From assembly GCA_025266875.1 (NCBI GenBank), contig JALLLT010000038.1:310001-374000 (forward strand): a stretch of 64,000 nucleotides of DNA. The letters run 5' to 3'. The notes beneath the pieces are model-generated. The model had not been told where the DNA came from and searched no databases. It saw only the letters and a list, made by a program, of their open reading frames with translations. Source of the DNA: Fennellomyces sp. T-0311 (Eukaryota > Mucoromycota > Mucoromycetes > Mucorales > Lichtheimiaceae). Shown here one piece after another: positions 22,204 to 33,129 of this stretch. Each line of letters begins with the position of its first letter. The first letter of the stretch is position 1. The position numbers and the translations under genes are program-made.

Positions 22204-25133
22204 ATGGCGAAAAAGAACGTGAAGAATAAGCGCCAAAGACAGACCAACAACAACACCGCCTCTAAGAAGCGAAAAGTTGAAGACGTGGAATACGAAGATC
22301 TGACCAATCCCGATTCGTGGGATTGGAACGAGGTTGGCACTTCCTCCATGGTAACCGATGATCTCGGTGGATTCTTGTGCCTGGAAGAGATCGACGACGT
22401 AGAAGTTGAGTATGTCGGTGATGACATAAATGGAAAAGTGGCAAAGTTCAAGGTAAACCTTGCTTATTAGATCATGAGGATCAGATCTAACATTGCAACA
22501 GCGTGTCAAAAAAGAAGGCAGAAAGGCTGGAAAGCGTGCCGAGCCAGAGAAGCCATTGTCTATCGAAGATATGAAGGACTTTTACGACGTGGATACATTT
22601 GATGAAAAGCTTGCTTTTGAGGATCAGAAGAAGAGAGCTGAAGAGCAAGATACGGCCACCAGCCAGGTCATGGATGCACCAATGGACGAGGATGACAAGG
22701 AAAAGGACGAAGCCGAGGTTGTACAAGATGTTGAACAGGAGGAGAAACCAAAGCAAAAGCAATCGAAAAAGGAAAAGGCACGAGATAAGAAGCTGAAAAA
22801 GCTGGAGCAGTTGAAAAAGCAAATGGAACAGATCGAGGCCTCATTGGACGAAAAGGACGAGCCAAAGGAGAAGCCAAAGAAAGACAAAAAGGGTGCCCGT
22901 CCTTCAGTTGAAGATATTGATCAGAGTGAGTGAACAGGATATTTGCATTATAAGACATTGTCTTACAGAGGATACGGGTTAGGTGTCGATGTTTCAGCAT
23001 GGAAGTCGCTAAAGTTGGTTAAGCCCATCATGAATGCATTGAAGCTCAACAAGTTTACTGCACCAACACCTATCCAACGCGAAACCTTACCTTTAGCGTT
23101 AGCAGGCCGCAATGTGATCGGTGCTGCTGAGACTGTAGGTTTCACTGGGTCCATTTAGTAGTATTCTAATATCTATTCATGTAGGGTTCCGGTAAAACGC
23201 TTGCATTTGGTATTCCTATGGTACAGCACATTGCCAGGCTATCCGCGAGAACTGGTGAACTGACAGGTCTTGTTTTGACACCTACAAGAGAATTGGCCAT
23301 CCAAGTCAAGGAACATATCGAGAAAGTTGGCACTTTTGCAAATGTTAAGGTTTGTAGTCAAGGTAGTCTTATGCAGTAAATATTGACTGGGTCATCTGTG
23401 TTAGGTTGCTACCATTGTTGGTGGTATGTCAGTTCAAAAGCAGCAACGTATGCTGAACAACAAGCCCGACATCATTGTTGCTACACCTGGTCGACTGTGG
23501 GAAGTCTTCTCAGGGGTATTGTTGAATTCATTTTGTGATATAGTGCGTAAATCTAATTCTTCAAATACAGAGCGCTACGTATATGGACATGCTTAAGCAA
23601 ATCAAATTCCTGGCATTGGATGAGGCGGATCGTATGCTTGAAAAAGGCCGTTTCGAGGAACTCACCAATATCCTCGAAGCTCTGTCCCAAAACAAGCAGT
23701 AAGTACAAGGCAATTTGTATTTGTAGACAAACCCCAAATGACGGTATTCTTTACTGATAGGAACACAACTGACTGGCCCGAGGAAGCGGAAGATAGCAAA
23801 CCTCGTCTTATGAAGAAAGGTTAGTGAAAAAGTACAATTGAATAAGGCTGTGTTAAAGCAATGCGTGTATAGATGTCGGCGAATATCAAACGTTCGTATT
23901 CACGGCTACGTTGGGCAAAGAATTAAGGTACAACATCAAAGCTCGAAAGAAGAGTGGGAAGAAAGCACCGGGATCAATGGGTAATTTTTGTCTAGCAAAA
24001 TAATAAGTCTTTACAATGTCGCTAACCAGTAATATTCAGAGGATCTTCTCGAGCGCCTCGAGCTGATCGATAAGGATCCAGCGCTTGTGGATATTACACC
24101 CGACTCGGTCGTTGCATCCCGTCTGGTCGAAGCCAAGATTGACTGTCTGAAAAACGAGAAAGACCTTTATGTTTATTACTTTGTCACGCGCTATCCAGGT
24201 CGCACAATTGTATTTGTCAATAGCATTGATGCTCTGCGTCGTCTGGTACCTATCTTCAAATTACTTGGCGTTGAAGTATTAGGTCTGCACGCGCAAATGC
24301 AACAAAAGCAGCGCTTGAAGAATCTCGACAGGTAAGTTGCCCACGTAGACTTGTATACTGCAGCTGACAAATACCTATCAGGTTCAAATCCAACAAGAAC
24401 GCAGTACTGATGGCATCTGATGTTGCTGCGCGTGGTTTGGATATTCCTTTGGTTGACCACGTTATCCACTATCAGCTCCCTCGGTCTGGCGAAATCTACG
24501 TCCATCGAAGTGGTCGTACAGCTCGTGCAAATCACGATGGTGTATCGCTGCTGCTATGTGCACCTGACGAACTGAAGCTCTACCAAAAGCTTTACCGCAC
24601 AGTAAAGAAAGGCGCTGAATACCCCGATTTCCCAGTGGATGTGGGTATTCTCAATGAAATGCGAAAGCGAGTAGCCCTTGCGACCGAAATCGACAAAATT
24701 GAACATCAGGACCAAAAGGTACGTATATTTTATATAGCAAGCTAGCGATCTTAATCCCCGACTATAGTCAACTCACGATGAAAACTGGATGCGACAAATG
24801 GCCGAAGAGCTGGATGTTGAGTACGACGAGGAAGAGCACAAAAAGCCTAACAAAAGATCCAACAAGATCCAACTCCAGAACAAGAAGGCAGAGCTCAAGC
24901 ATTTGCTATCGCAACCAATGCTGCCATTTGGTGTATCACGGAAATATCTCACGAGCAGTACTGTCACGGATTTGGTGGACCGACTTATCGAGAACAACAA
25001 AGGTAAGAGTCAGGAAGGAGATTTACCCACCTGGAACAATCGTTCATGCTTTCACGTAGATAAAGATGTACTGTTACCAGCGCATGCCCAAACCAAAGCA
25101 CTTGAAACCATTGCCAAAGGAAAGGCTACATAG
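22204..25133 (+). CDS. MAK5: DEAD-box RNA helicase Mak5/DDX24, 60S ribosome biogenesis
   Basis: Nucleolar ATP-dependent RNA helicase acting in large-subunit maturation. Twelve exons join to 781 residues: 22204-22452, 22502-22925, 22971-23134, 23185-23349, 23405-23515, 23571-23698, 23761-23819, 23873-23980, 24040-24331, 24382-24718, 24768-25002 and 25060-25133. A Lys/Glu-rich charged N-terminus of about 225 residues precedes the core. Motifs: Q-motif FTAPTPIQ, motif I AETGSGKT (split by intron 3), [22 protein letters not shown] within [13 protein letters not shown] within [32 protein letters not shown] and HRSGRTAR. The insertion between DEAD and the TAT motif, with an acidic stretch ([13 protein letters not shown]), is typical of Mak5/DDX24. 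It converges on RPL18, 117 bp between stops. Confidence 0.93.
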
Positions 25134-25250
25134 AACCCCACCACTCAACCCCCTAGTAATATCACTTAGATCACTACATAAAAATTCCATACCAACACTT
25201 CTTTAAAAGCACCCCCATTTATTGTTGCTGCAAGTGTATAAACCACAACT

Positions 25251-26119
25251 TTAGACCTTGAAACCACGCGACTGGCGCTTACCACGAGCACGCTCGAACT
25301 TGCGGCCCTTGCTGCGGACAAAGGGCTTCTTGTTCTTGTGAGGGCCCATGCCAAAGTGCTTGACGGACTCACGGCTGTTCTTGGCACCGCGGATCAAGAC
25401 GGTGTTAGAGCCGGTAGGAGCACGGAGGGCGAGTTGATCCAAAGTAAGGACCTCACCGCCAGCCTTCAAAATGCGGGCCTTGGCGGTCTTGGTGACACGA
25501 AGAGCGGCGACGGAGAGCTTGGGGAGCTCAAGAATACGCGAGTCATCGGTGACAGTGCCAACGACAACCAAGGTCTTGCCTTCCTGGGCGTTCTTGACGA
25601 GACGCGAGACGGTCACGGGAGGGCGGTTGATGCGCGACATAAAGAGACGCTTCAAAACGACCTTGTTGAAGTCGGCATCGGTACGGCGGGCCAAGAAGCG
25701 GTAGAGCTATACAATACACTTAATATTTCCCATGTTCTCCTTTCACTTAATAACAAAGCTTTACCTTGACCAACAACAGCTGGTACACGTTCTCCGACTT
25801 GGGAGCGGTACGGTTGGTGTTCTTCACGTGGTGATGCTTAAGGTCAATACCCTACACACACCCAATCAAGATATCATTTAGTATATCGATTCTATCGTTG
25901 CTCCCGGATATATTGCAATGACTGAATTGAACGATGGATAGGTTGAATGCGCATTTTCGAAATGGAGGTTTCGGAACGCCATGCATGATCACTCATCATG
26001 CTAAAAGGTGCGATTTTTTAACCGGTTTCCAATCCATCCATTCATCCATTCGTCCATCCATTCGTTCGCTCATTCATATCGATTGTTCATCCGTTTTGCG
26101 TGCATCAGACACATACCAT
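25251..26119 (-). CDS. RPL18: 60S ribosomal protein L18 (eL18)
   Basis: Structural protein of the large cytosolic ribosomal subunit. Exon 3 is 25706-25251 and exon 2 is 25851-25765, starting [11 protein letters not shown]. The initiator ATG is inferred to be alone as exon 1 (26119-26117), followed by a GTATGT donor and a 265-nt first intron; this is the only ATG upstream that is directly followed by a splice donor, and it gives the family start M-GIDL. The total is 181 residues, as expected. Family blocks: [40 protein letters not shown] and [17 protein letters not shown] at the end. The long first intron and minimal first exon are common in fungal ribosomal protein genes. Exon 1 is the least certain part. 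Confidence 0.93.
26037..26080. repeat. CATT-rich tetranucleotide low-complexity tract
   Basis: Interspersed CCAT/TCATT/CGTT units (CCATTCATCCATTCGTCCAT and onward) inside the first intron of RPL18. Confidence 0.6.
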
Positions 26120-26556
26120 TTGGGAAGGCTGGAATCAAGAGGCTCTCAAAGAGTGGCGGAGTAGCCGGACCTAATGCCGTTGTTAAAGCAGGCACGTGAC
26201 CTCGTTATCCACTGTATGGTAACCACTTTCTGTCTTCCAACGGTAGTCATCACTAGAAAGGACAAAGTGGATGTAGATCTCACGATATTCTTCACAGATG
26301 TCTATTTATCTGTTTTAGTTTTTTTTTTTTTTTAGTTTGGCATTTGCGTTCTTTGATATAGGCTGACGTCGTGAGCAGCCCAAATCATCTTCTCGTTCGA
26401 TCACACTTCATAAATACTTCGTATAATGTACGTATAGTCTTTCAAGGTTTTGTAGAGCAGAGATAAAACAGCCAAGAAATTATTTCCACTGGATTTCGCT
26501 ATCCTTTATTATTATGTTCGAGCGTCTTAGCTCAGGTCAACCGTATTTCTTGCTCT

Positions 26557-28337
26557 CACTATGGGAAAAAATCTTGTTGGATCTTGTTGGATCTTGTAAT
26601 TTCTCGACAAGCTTGTTCAAACCTTGTCCGATCTTGTCCTGAAATTTAATTTGGAAACAGGAGTAATCAAATTTGTCAAATCTTATTTAATCGTGTCAAA
26701 TCTAGTTCCATGTACCTTTAACTATTATACGCATTTAGCAGTAAAACCTTTTTTCGATGGCGATAAACAGCAGATAATAACAACTAATGCACTATCCTAC
26801 AATTATTTATGGCGGCTATTGAACTAAATTTTATCTAGATCCATGCCTGAATAGCCAGTAGTAGTTGCTAGGATATGAGATAAGTGCTGTCGGTACGTAA
26901 CCGCAGCAACGACGCGCGGGGTCAAAACGCGAGATAGAAAGAAAAAGCTAAGTCCACTCTTCTTATGCGACACATCACAAACTGAATCGCTGGACCCTGA
27001 CGAGATAAAGTAATCAGATTCAAAACAAAGATCCTGATTCAAGCCGCCAGGTAAAGGATTCTATAAATATTTGCCAAAATTACTAATATGTTACCAGGTA
27101 GATTGTAGCAACTTGTTGGGCAGCAATTACAGGAATTCGACTAGTATGATCAGTGTTCCATTGATCGTTAGCAATCGAACGAAGCAATGCGCTGTTGTGA
27201 GAAAGGCAAGCGATAACCTTTGTGTCATTGCCTTGCCATGCATTCGTCTTCAGAAGTTGATCCTTATGAAGTGAAAAAGATCCGGCATAAACTTGATTGG
27301 GAAGTGTTGTGTCCGACTGTCGCTCTATGGCCCTCGATACAATGCGTAGGCTTGGAAGGTTTCCCGGGCCACAAGAAAAAAGCCTCTAATATCGTCAGCC
27401 TTAGTGTCGTGAATGCTTTACACATTTTCTTTCGTGTTCTAGAATACCAAGTTGAGTGGATTTGAACAATTTGATGAATTTTGTATGTACCAATGTTGAA
27501 GAGCGTTTATCAACACGAACTATCCTCCGGCACCCTTGGCTAAAGTATCAACATTATGACAAGCAGGCAGAGAAGAGTTTCCGCATACGACTGGAAGTAG
27601 ATGTGGTTTGTATCGCATATTTTCAATGGGATTTTGAACTACTAACCATTGTCAAATAGCATTGATACGTTTATGTAGCAGACAAGAGCGCCAACAACGC
27701 TGGGGCATATCGATCTAAATATGACCACCATGAAGATACAAACGTTAATTTAGACAACGCAAATGAATGTGACAGCTATGGAGGTAGTGTATGATAAGTA
27801 CATTGAGGGTAATGGAACAGGAATGGCTATGGTCTGAGAGCAAACGGCACAACGTTACTGGAGAGAACATAGGAAAATTACGTAAGTAGTGTCAGTGAAA
27901 GCGAAACAATGGCCGTGGTCACAGAAGAGATGGTCGGCATGGACAAGTTGGTTTTGCAAGCGCATTGAGTGAGACTAATATGGTAAGGATGTCTTGTATA
28001 TAGCCTTGAGTCTGCAGATTCTGTCTCTATATGCTGATCAGCAGGTAAGTCTCACTTCACTTGACATTGGCACTCTTAAGTTATTAGTCTTTTAGTATCA
28101 TGTTGGAATATATTCTAATAAAAGTCGGCGTTATGCTTTTTGACATGCAAAACGATATCATAATAATATTAGAAAAGTACACATTACATATACATGAAAA
28201 CTTGTTCAAACTTCATTGGAACGAGTCTAAACTTGTTCAATCTAGTCCTTGTTATTCACTTAATAAAAAACCAGATTCAACAAGATCAGTTTTAACAAGA
28301 TCCAATAAGATTCAACAAGATCGGTTTTCCCACAGTG
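26557..28337. mobile_element. Non-autonomous CACTA (EnSpm-type) DNA transposon, 1781 bp
   Basis: The left end reads CACTATGGGAAAAAATCTTG; the right end, reverse-complemented, reads CACTGTGGGAAAACCGATCT. The terminal inverted repeats align for about 41-43 bp with few differences. A 3-bp direct repeat, TCT, flanks the element on both sides (26554-26556 and 28338-28340). CACTA-type termini plus a 3-bp target duplication define the superfamily. Subterminal repeats of the core TTGTTGGATCTTG occur several times, in opposite orientation at the two ends, also typical. No transposase is present in the 1.8 kb, so it would depend on a helper element. It contains a kinase-like fragment at 27462-27600. 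Confidence 0.85.
27462..27600 (+). pseudogene. Protein kinase C-terminal subdomain fragment inside the CACTA element
   Basis: The plus-strand frame gives NLMNFVCTNVEERLSTRTIL then RHPWLKYQHYD. The spacing of R-L-S with IL-HPW matches subdomain XI of Ser/Thr kinases (consensus xxRxS/TxxxxLxHPW). No preceding kinase subdomains could be found in any frame, so this is at most a gene fragment. The match is short and made by eye; confidence is moderate. Confidence 0.4.
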
Positions 28338-29725
28338 TCTCGTATATACGGTACCGTATTCGCTTCGAGCTAGAAAAGTCATACTACACATCTAGAGCAA
28401 TCAACAGCTCCAACCTTGTTGTGAAAAAGCAAGCTATTTAATACGTAGTAACTAAACCATTATTAGGAATATAATCTTTTGACGTGCATTTCTAGAACAC
28501 CACTGTATCACTACCACGAATACACTGCGGCGATTTGACTGAAATATAAAAAACTGGCTTTGAAGTACGTACCCGCACTGACTTAGATAATATCTTTGCT
28601 TATTCACATCGAGTCGAATGAGTGAACTCTGAAAAGAAAAGCCACAAGATAAATAGCCAGTCGACTATCAGGTGTGGGTCATCCCGATCTTGTGCCTATG
28701 TAGCTGATGCAGACACTGTGTAATTTCCATTATTTTTATGAGTAAAGGGTGATCAGTAATATACTTTTACCTTTGCACATCGAGTAACGGTATAGGACCT
28801 TGATCGATATAATCGCATGGTACGTAGGTAGGCATGTTTTTATCTCCAACCTTACCTGTGTCAGAAGCATCTATAAATAAGCATAGCCATATACGTATAA
28901 CTTGGTGGCCATATTTTGTGAATGATTAGTAATTGAATATATCTTTTTACTTGTTAAATGTTGGATGGACCAACAGCTTTTTTTTAGCTTACCTAAAAAG
29001 CAAAAATAGCCATCGTAAACGTCATTCCAATGGTTGCTTATCCGTTACCTCGGCTTCTCCGGATATATTGTCCCGGCTGCAAAGGCTTACGATAAATTTG
29101 CTTCCCCATATAGAGAGTTTATTTTTGCGTAACCATGAAACGTCATACATATAGGACGCTCGAAACAGGAGTATTGTTACGTACATTTTGTGAATCCATA
29201 AGTCGTGTTCAAATACTTTTCTTGGTTTGTGTAACAACTAATAAAAGTATGGGCATAGCAACATTTTATGTCAAATTATTTACCAGTAGAATAGCCATAT
29301 TGGTCTGCTTAAGTTTCATGATTTTTGCAGATATGTTTTGACATGTACCTACATACAAACCTATTTCGTAACATTTCTCCACGACAGTAAATAATAGATG
29401 AAATGATGTAATCTATGAAATGGGCGCCTCTCTGATAATCTCTATCGCAATACTTGCCATATACGTGATATTATGTAGCAAAAATGGCTTTTTACATACA
29501 CGTGTTCCCTTGAATTGTAAACGTGCATGAATACACTTTTTTGAGTAACATCGTGTAGAAGAATGACCATACTTCTGAAATTAGCCGAGCATTATGGAAA
29601 AGCAGAATAGAAGCGAAGAAATTTTTACGCGTGCTTTCGATCACCACAACATTTATTATTCCTAATTAATTACAGTACTACTACTCTTCTAATGATTTAC
29701 AAATATAGTGTCTAATTGATGCTGT
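28338..29725. other. Intergenic, no gene seen
   Basis: AT-rich sequence between the CACTA element and the 3' end of the ADCK-type gene. ORFs at 28933-29341 have no recognised motif. Confidence 0.4.
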
Positions 29726-31580
29726 TTAATGGCTAATAGACAGCCTTTCACGGAACGTTGTATGCACGTTGTAGATCCAAAGACTATACTCTAATCGATG
29801 ATACTTCCACCATGCCACAGCAAGATTCTTTACCAATTGCCAACTAATCCCTGCTGCAGCCGCCTTTTCAGCAATGCGTTGCCTTGTCTCAAACCACACT
29901 GCTTTAGCACAGAACTGACCCATGATAGCATACGTGCGGTATTGCTCGGGATTGGAAGCGTTGCGAAGTAGTTCGTCGACATTGCGCAAAAGGTCACCTG
30001 TTTTGAGTAATAGCAGCATCACACGAGGAAGCGACGAGAGAATATCGGCGATACGTCGTAAAAAGTGCATGGTTGGCTTGTTCGCAACTCGATCAATCTC
30101 TGTTGTTGTGCGTGCAGATGACAAATTTGCTGATTGAATTGTATGCCATTCCCGCCCAGTCAACATGGATGCGAAAAGCCGATGATCACTGCCGCCCACA
30201 AGTGCACAATATTGTTGGATCCGTTCCTCATCTCCTTCAATTAATGCAGTCCATAGCTGAGCATAGTTGACACGCATTTCATCGGTAAGCGTACGATATA
30301 CACCATGATCCAATAACACAATGTCGAAGTTACGACCAGATGGGCTATTGTCACTTGTTCGGATCATCACGTTCCCGGGATCTGGAAGATATCGTCAGTT
30401 AATTCTCATGCGGAACGAATTAGTAGAAAAACTTACGAGGATCACAGTGAACAAAACTGGCAAATTACAGAAAAAGTGAACAGTGAGTATGTCAATCCAA
30501 CAGATTCATATACACACTTACCCATGTAGAAACGTCATCCTCGAGAAGATGGAAATCAGTTCAGTTGAAACCGTGCTGGGATCAATGTTGTGCTTTTTCA
30601 TATATTCAAGATCGTCAATACGTACGCCATGAATATCTAATGCCTTGGGTTAAGCCAAGCAAAATTCCACGAAATGCATACTTACATTCCATGCAGATTA
30701 TCCGCCGTTCAGCCCACAATACTTTGGGTACAACAAGGGCCGTTCGGTCATTTGCAAACTGCTCTGTGAGCTTGTGAGCATTTGCTGCCTCAAACTTAAA
30801 GTCAAGTTCCTGGGGCAAGGACTCACGCATATCCTCTGCCACCCAGTAAAACCCAAAACTCGGAAAAAGCGATTGGATGGTGTCGAAAATCCAGGAAACA
30901 GTGTCGATATCGATACGACAGAATTCGTCGAGCTTTGGATGTTGGATCTTGACTGCTACCCATTCGCCTGTACTTGCCAGTTTTGCCCGATGCACTTGCG
31001 CCAACGAAGCAACGCCGATCGGTTCGTAATCGAAATAGGAGAACAGGCTGTCCATATCTTGGCCCATATCAGTCATAAATAACTGTCGGATCTCGCCAGG
31101 TGAACTGGCTCGTTCGCACCGGTCTTGCAGCACCGATAACGTTGAAGTCCATTCTTCAGGAAGTACGAATATCATTGATGAGAGGTGTTGACCCCATTTG
31201 ATGTAAATACCACCGAGCGACTGAAGAGTGCGTAGCACACTCTCTGCGCTACGCTTGTGGCAGGCAGATTTGGCTGCTTCTTTGCTATCCTCGGATGCCA
31301 TCAATAGTGTCCATTGATAGTCCAGAACGACTTTGGCTCCAGTAGCGATAGCAGCTCCCGAGCGACGAAGCGTTTGGATAGAGTACCGCAGGCGATCATT
31401 GTCATGGAAGAGCAGTAATCCGGAGCCCAAGCCGATCCCGGCGGTCGTTGCCATGGCATATTGTCTCGGTTGCCACGCAGTTGATTGCGAATGGGCACCT
31501 CTGCATTGAGGCAGCCGATTGCCTTGAGGCGACAATCGCTGGGCAAGTTGAGCATGGGGCCGGGTAAGCCGTTTTAACAT
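29726..31580 (-). CDS. ABC1/ADCK1-type mitochondrial protein kinase-like (Mcp2 relative)
   Basis: Member of the UbiB/ABC1 atypical kinase family; ADCK1/Mcp2 relatives act in mitochondrial lipid and membrane homeostasis. Four exons: 31580-30686, 30636-30522, 30456-30437 and 30381-29726, total 561 residues. An Arg-rich N-terminus of about 35 residues looks like a mitochondrial presequence, followed by one hydrophobic segment. Family motifs: IKWGQ (KxGQ), GVASLAQVHRA (the atypical nucleotide loop), AVKIQHP, ELDFKFEAANA, HCDPHPGN and LLDHGVYR. The third exon is only 20 nt and encodes most of the catalytic VHCDP. Divergent from RRP36 over 105 bp. Assignment to ADCK1 rather than ADCK2/5 or COQ8 rests on the DHGVYR motif and overall pattern, and is less certain than the family. 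Confidence 0.88.
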
Positions 31581-31685
31581 TCAGGAACCAAGGAAAAGAG
31601 TAGCTTCCTTTCCTGGATTTGCCGCAGGAAATAAATTTTACACTCAAAGCGGGTATTCTAGAAACTTTTTTTTACCACAGAAACA
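31581..31685. promoter_or_regulatory. 105-bp bidirectional promoter region
   Basis: Only 105 bp separate the start codons of the leftward ADCK-type gene (31580) and rightward RRP36 (31686), so both core promoters must lie here or overlap the 5' ends. No TATA box was seen. Confidence 0.6.
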
Positions 31686-32942
31686 ATGAGCAAAATGCGA
31701 AGGAAGCATGAAGAGGAATACAGCGACGAGTTCGAGGAAGAAGAAGTAATGGATTATAGCGACGAGGATGAAGAAGAAGAGCAGTATGGGGTAAAGATCA
31801 AGTGCAAATCTCTAGTGGGTGGATCGGAACGGAAGCAAATATTTAACGAGATCGATTGCAGGAATCCAGCGATCAGGAAGACGACAGCGATCAAGACGAT
31901 CAACCCGAAAAAGCGAATTTGGAAAAACTGAAACGAAGTAAACCGAACGATAACTTGATAGGTCGATATGATACTTAATTTATTACCCATTATAAGGCCT
32001 CGCCCACGTATCGTTCGAGCAGCTTGCCGATGTTAAAAGCAAAATGGAAGGAGTAGAAAGCGGTCACTCGAATACACGAAGCATCTCGAAAGATCAGATT
32101 CTCCGTGACGTCAAGGGAGCAGTGAGAAAGCTAGGCAAGGATCGGATACGGCGAACAAAGAACGACATGAAACGTGAGAACAAATCCTGGTAAGTGGCAA
32201 GCGACTTAAAAGAAACGACGGAATGACCTAATGATCGCTTAAGTCCAATGGAAATGTCATCAAAGAAGGCCGTCAGTCGCCTTCGCGAGGTGGTACCAAC
32301 TTCTGGACCGGTCAGTCAACATTTTTAGGCGTGATTGTTTTTATATTGCTATGAACTCATAATTGATTCGCCAGAAAATCCGCGATCCACGCTTCGACAA
32401 GTTGTCTGGACATTACAACGCTGATCTGTTTGAAAAGTCATACTCATTTCTAAACGACTACAAGAAGTCAGAGCAGGAGATGCTACGTCAACGCATCAAG
32501 AAGGAAAAGAATCAGGAGAAGCGCGCTAGTATGGAAATGCTCTTGACGAAAATGGTAAATTGGATACGGGCGTCCGCGTGGTCTGTGGATCTTTTTTCTT
32601 GTCTGACATTTGCCCATTTTATTAAGGTTTCCCGTGAGGCCACCGAAAAGCAAACTAAGCGAAAACAGCAGTTATTGCGCGAGCGCAAGAGCGCCGAAGC
32701 AGAGCTTGTGAAACAAGGCAAAAAGCCTTACTTCTTGAAACGATGTGAGTAACATTAACGCTGTCAGGGGTACAAAAGTCTCAACTAACACACCTTCGCT
32801 AGCTGAACAACGCAAGCTGGAGCTCATGGATAAATACCAGCAGCTCGGGGAAAAGAACATGGACAAGATTCTTGCGAAGCGACGCAAGAAGAATGCGGCT
32901 AAGGATCATCGTCGTGTGCCTTTCAAACGGCGAGCGGAGTGA
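31686..32942 (+). CDS. RRP36: rRNA biogenesis protein Rrp36
   Basis: Nucleolar factor of the 90S pre-ribosome needed for early 35S pre-rRNA cleavages. Seven exons: 31686-31790, 31862-31937, 31997-32189, 32244-32310, 32375-32554, 32627-32744 and 32803-32942, total 292 residues, close to the yeast protein. An acidic N-terminus (EEEYSDEFEEEE) precedes the conserved core KIRDPRFDKLSGHYN then YSFLNDYKKSE, and a long Lys/Arg/Glu-rich helix ending KRRKKNAAKDHRRVPFKRRA. All splice sites are GT-AG and every junction keeps frame. Confidence 0.9.
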
Positions 32943-33066
32943 ACAAGAGGCTGGGCTGGTGACACGGTGGATTAGTTACAACGATTACAGAAATCTAATT
33001 GACTCGCGGGGTCCTATTTCATTAAAATCAAAAAAATGTAAATTAACCCAAAAAGGGCCTGAAAAG

Positions 33067-33073
33067 TATAAAA
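33067..33073 (+). promoter_or_regulatory. TATA box of the chitinase gene
   Basis: TATAAAA, 57-63 nt upstream of the ATG at 33130. Confidence 0.6.
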
Positions 33074-33129
33074 GCGCGCCTACTAGCAGTAATTTGGTTC
33101 ATCCCACGACTCTTTCTTCTCACTTCATT

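Noticed and set aside
25338..25769. Plus-strand ORFs of 143 and 77 codons
   Set aside because: They are antisense shadows of the RPL18 coding exon, caused by its biased codon use.
26100..26199. Plus-strand segment GKAGIKRLSKSGGVAGPN resembling part of histone H4
   Set aside because: The resemblance covers about ten residues only, and the DNA is better explained as the 5' end of RPL18 on the other strand.
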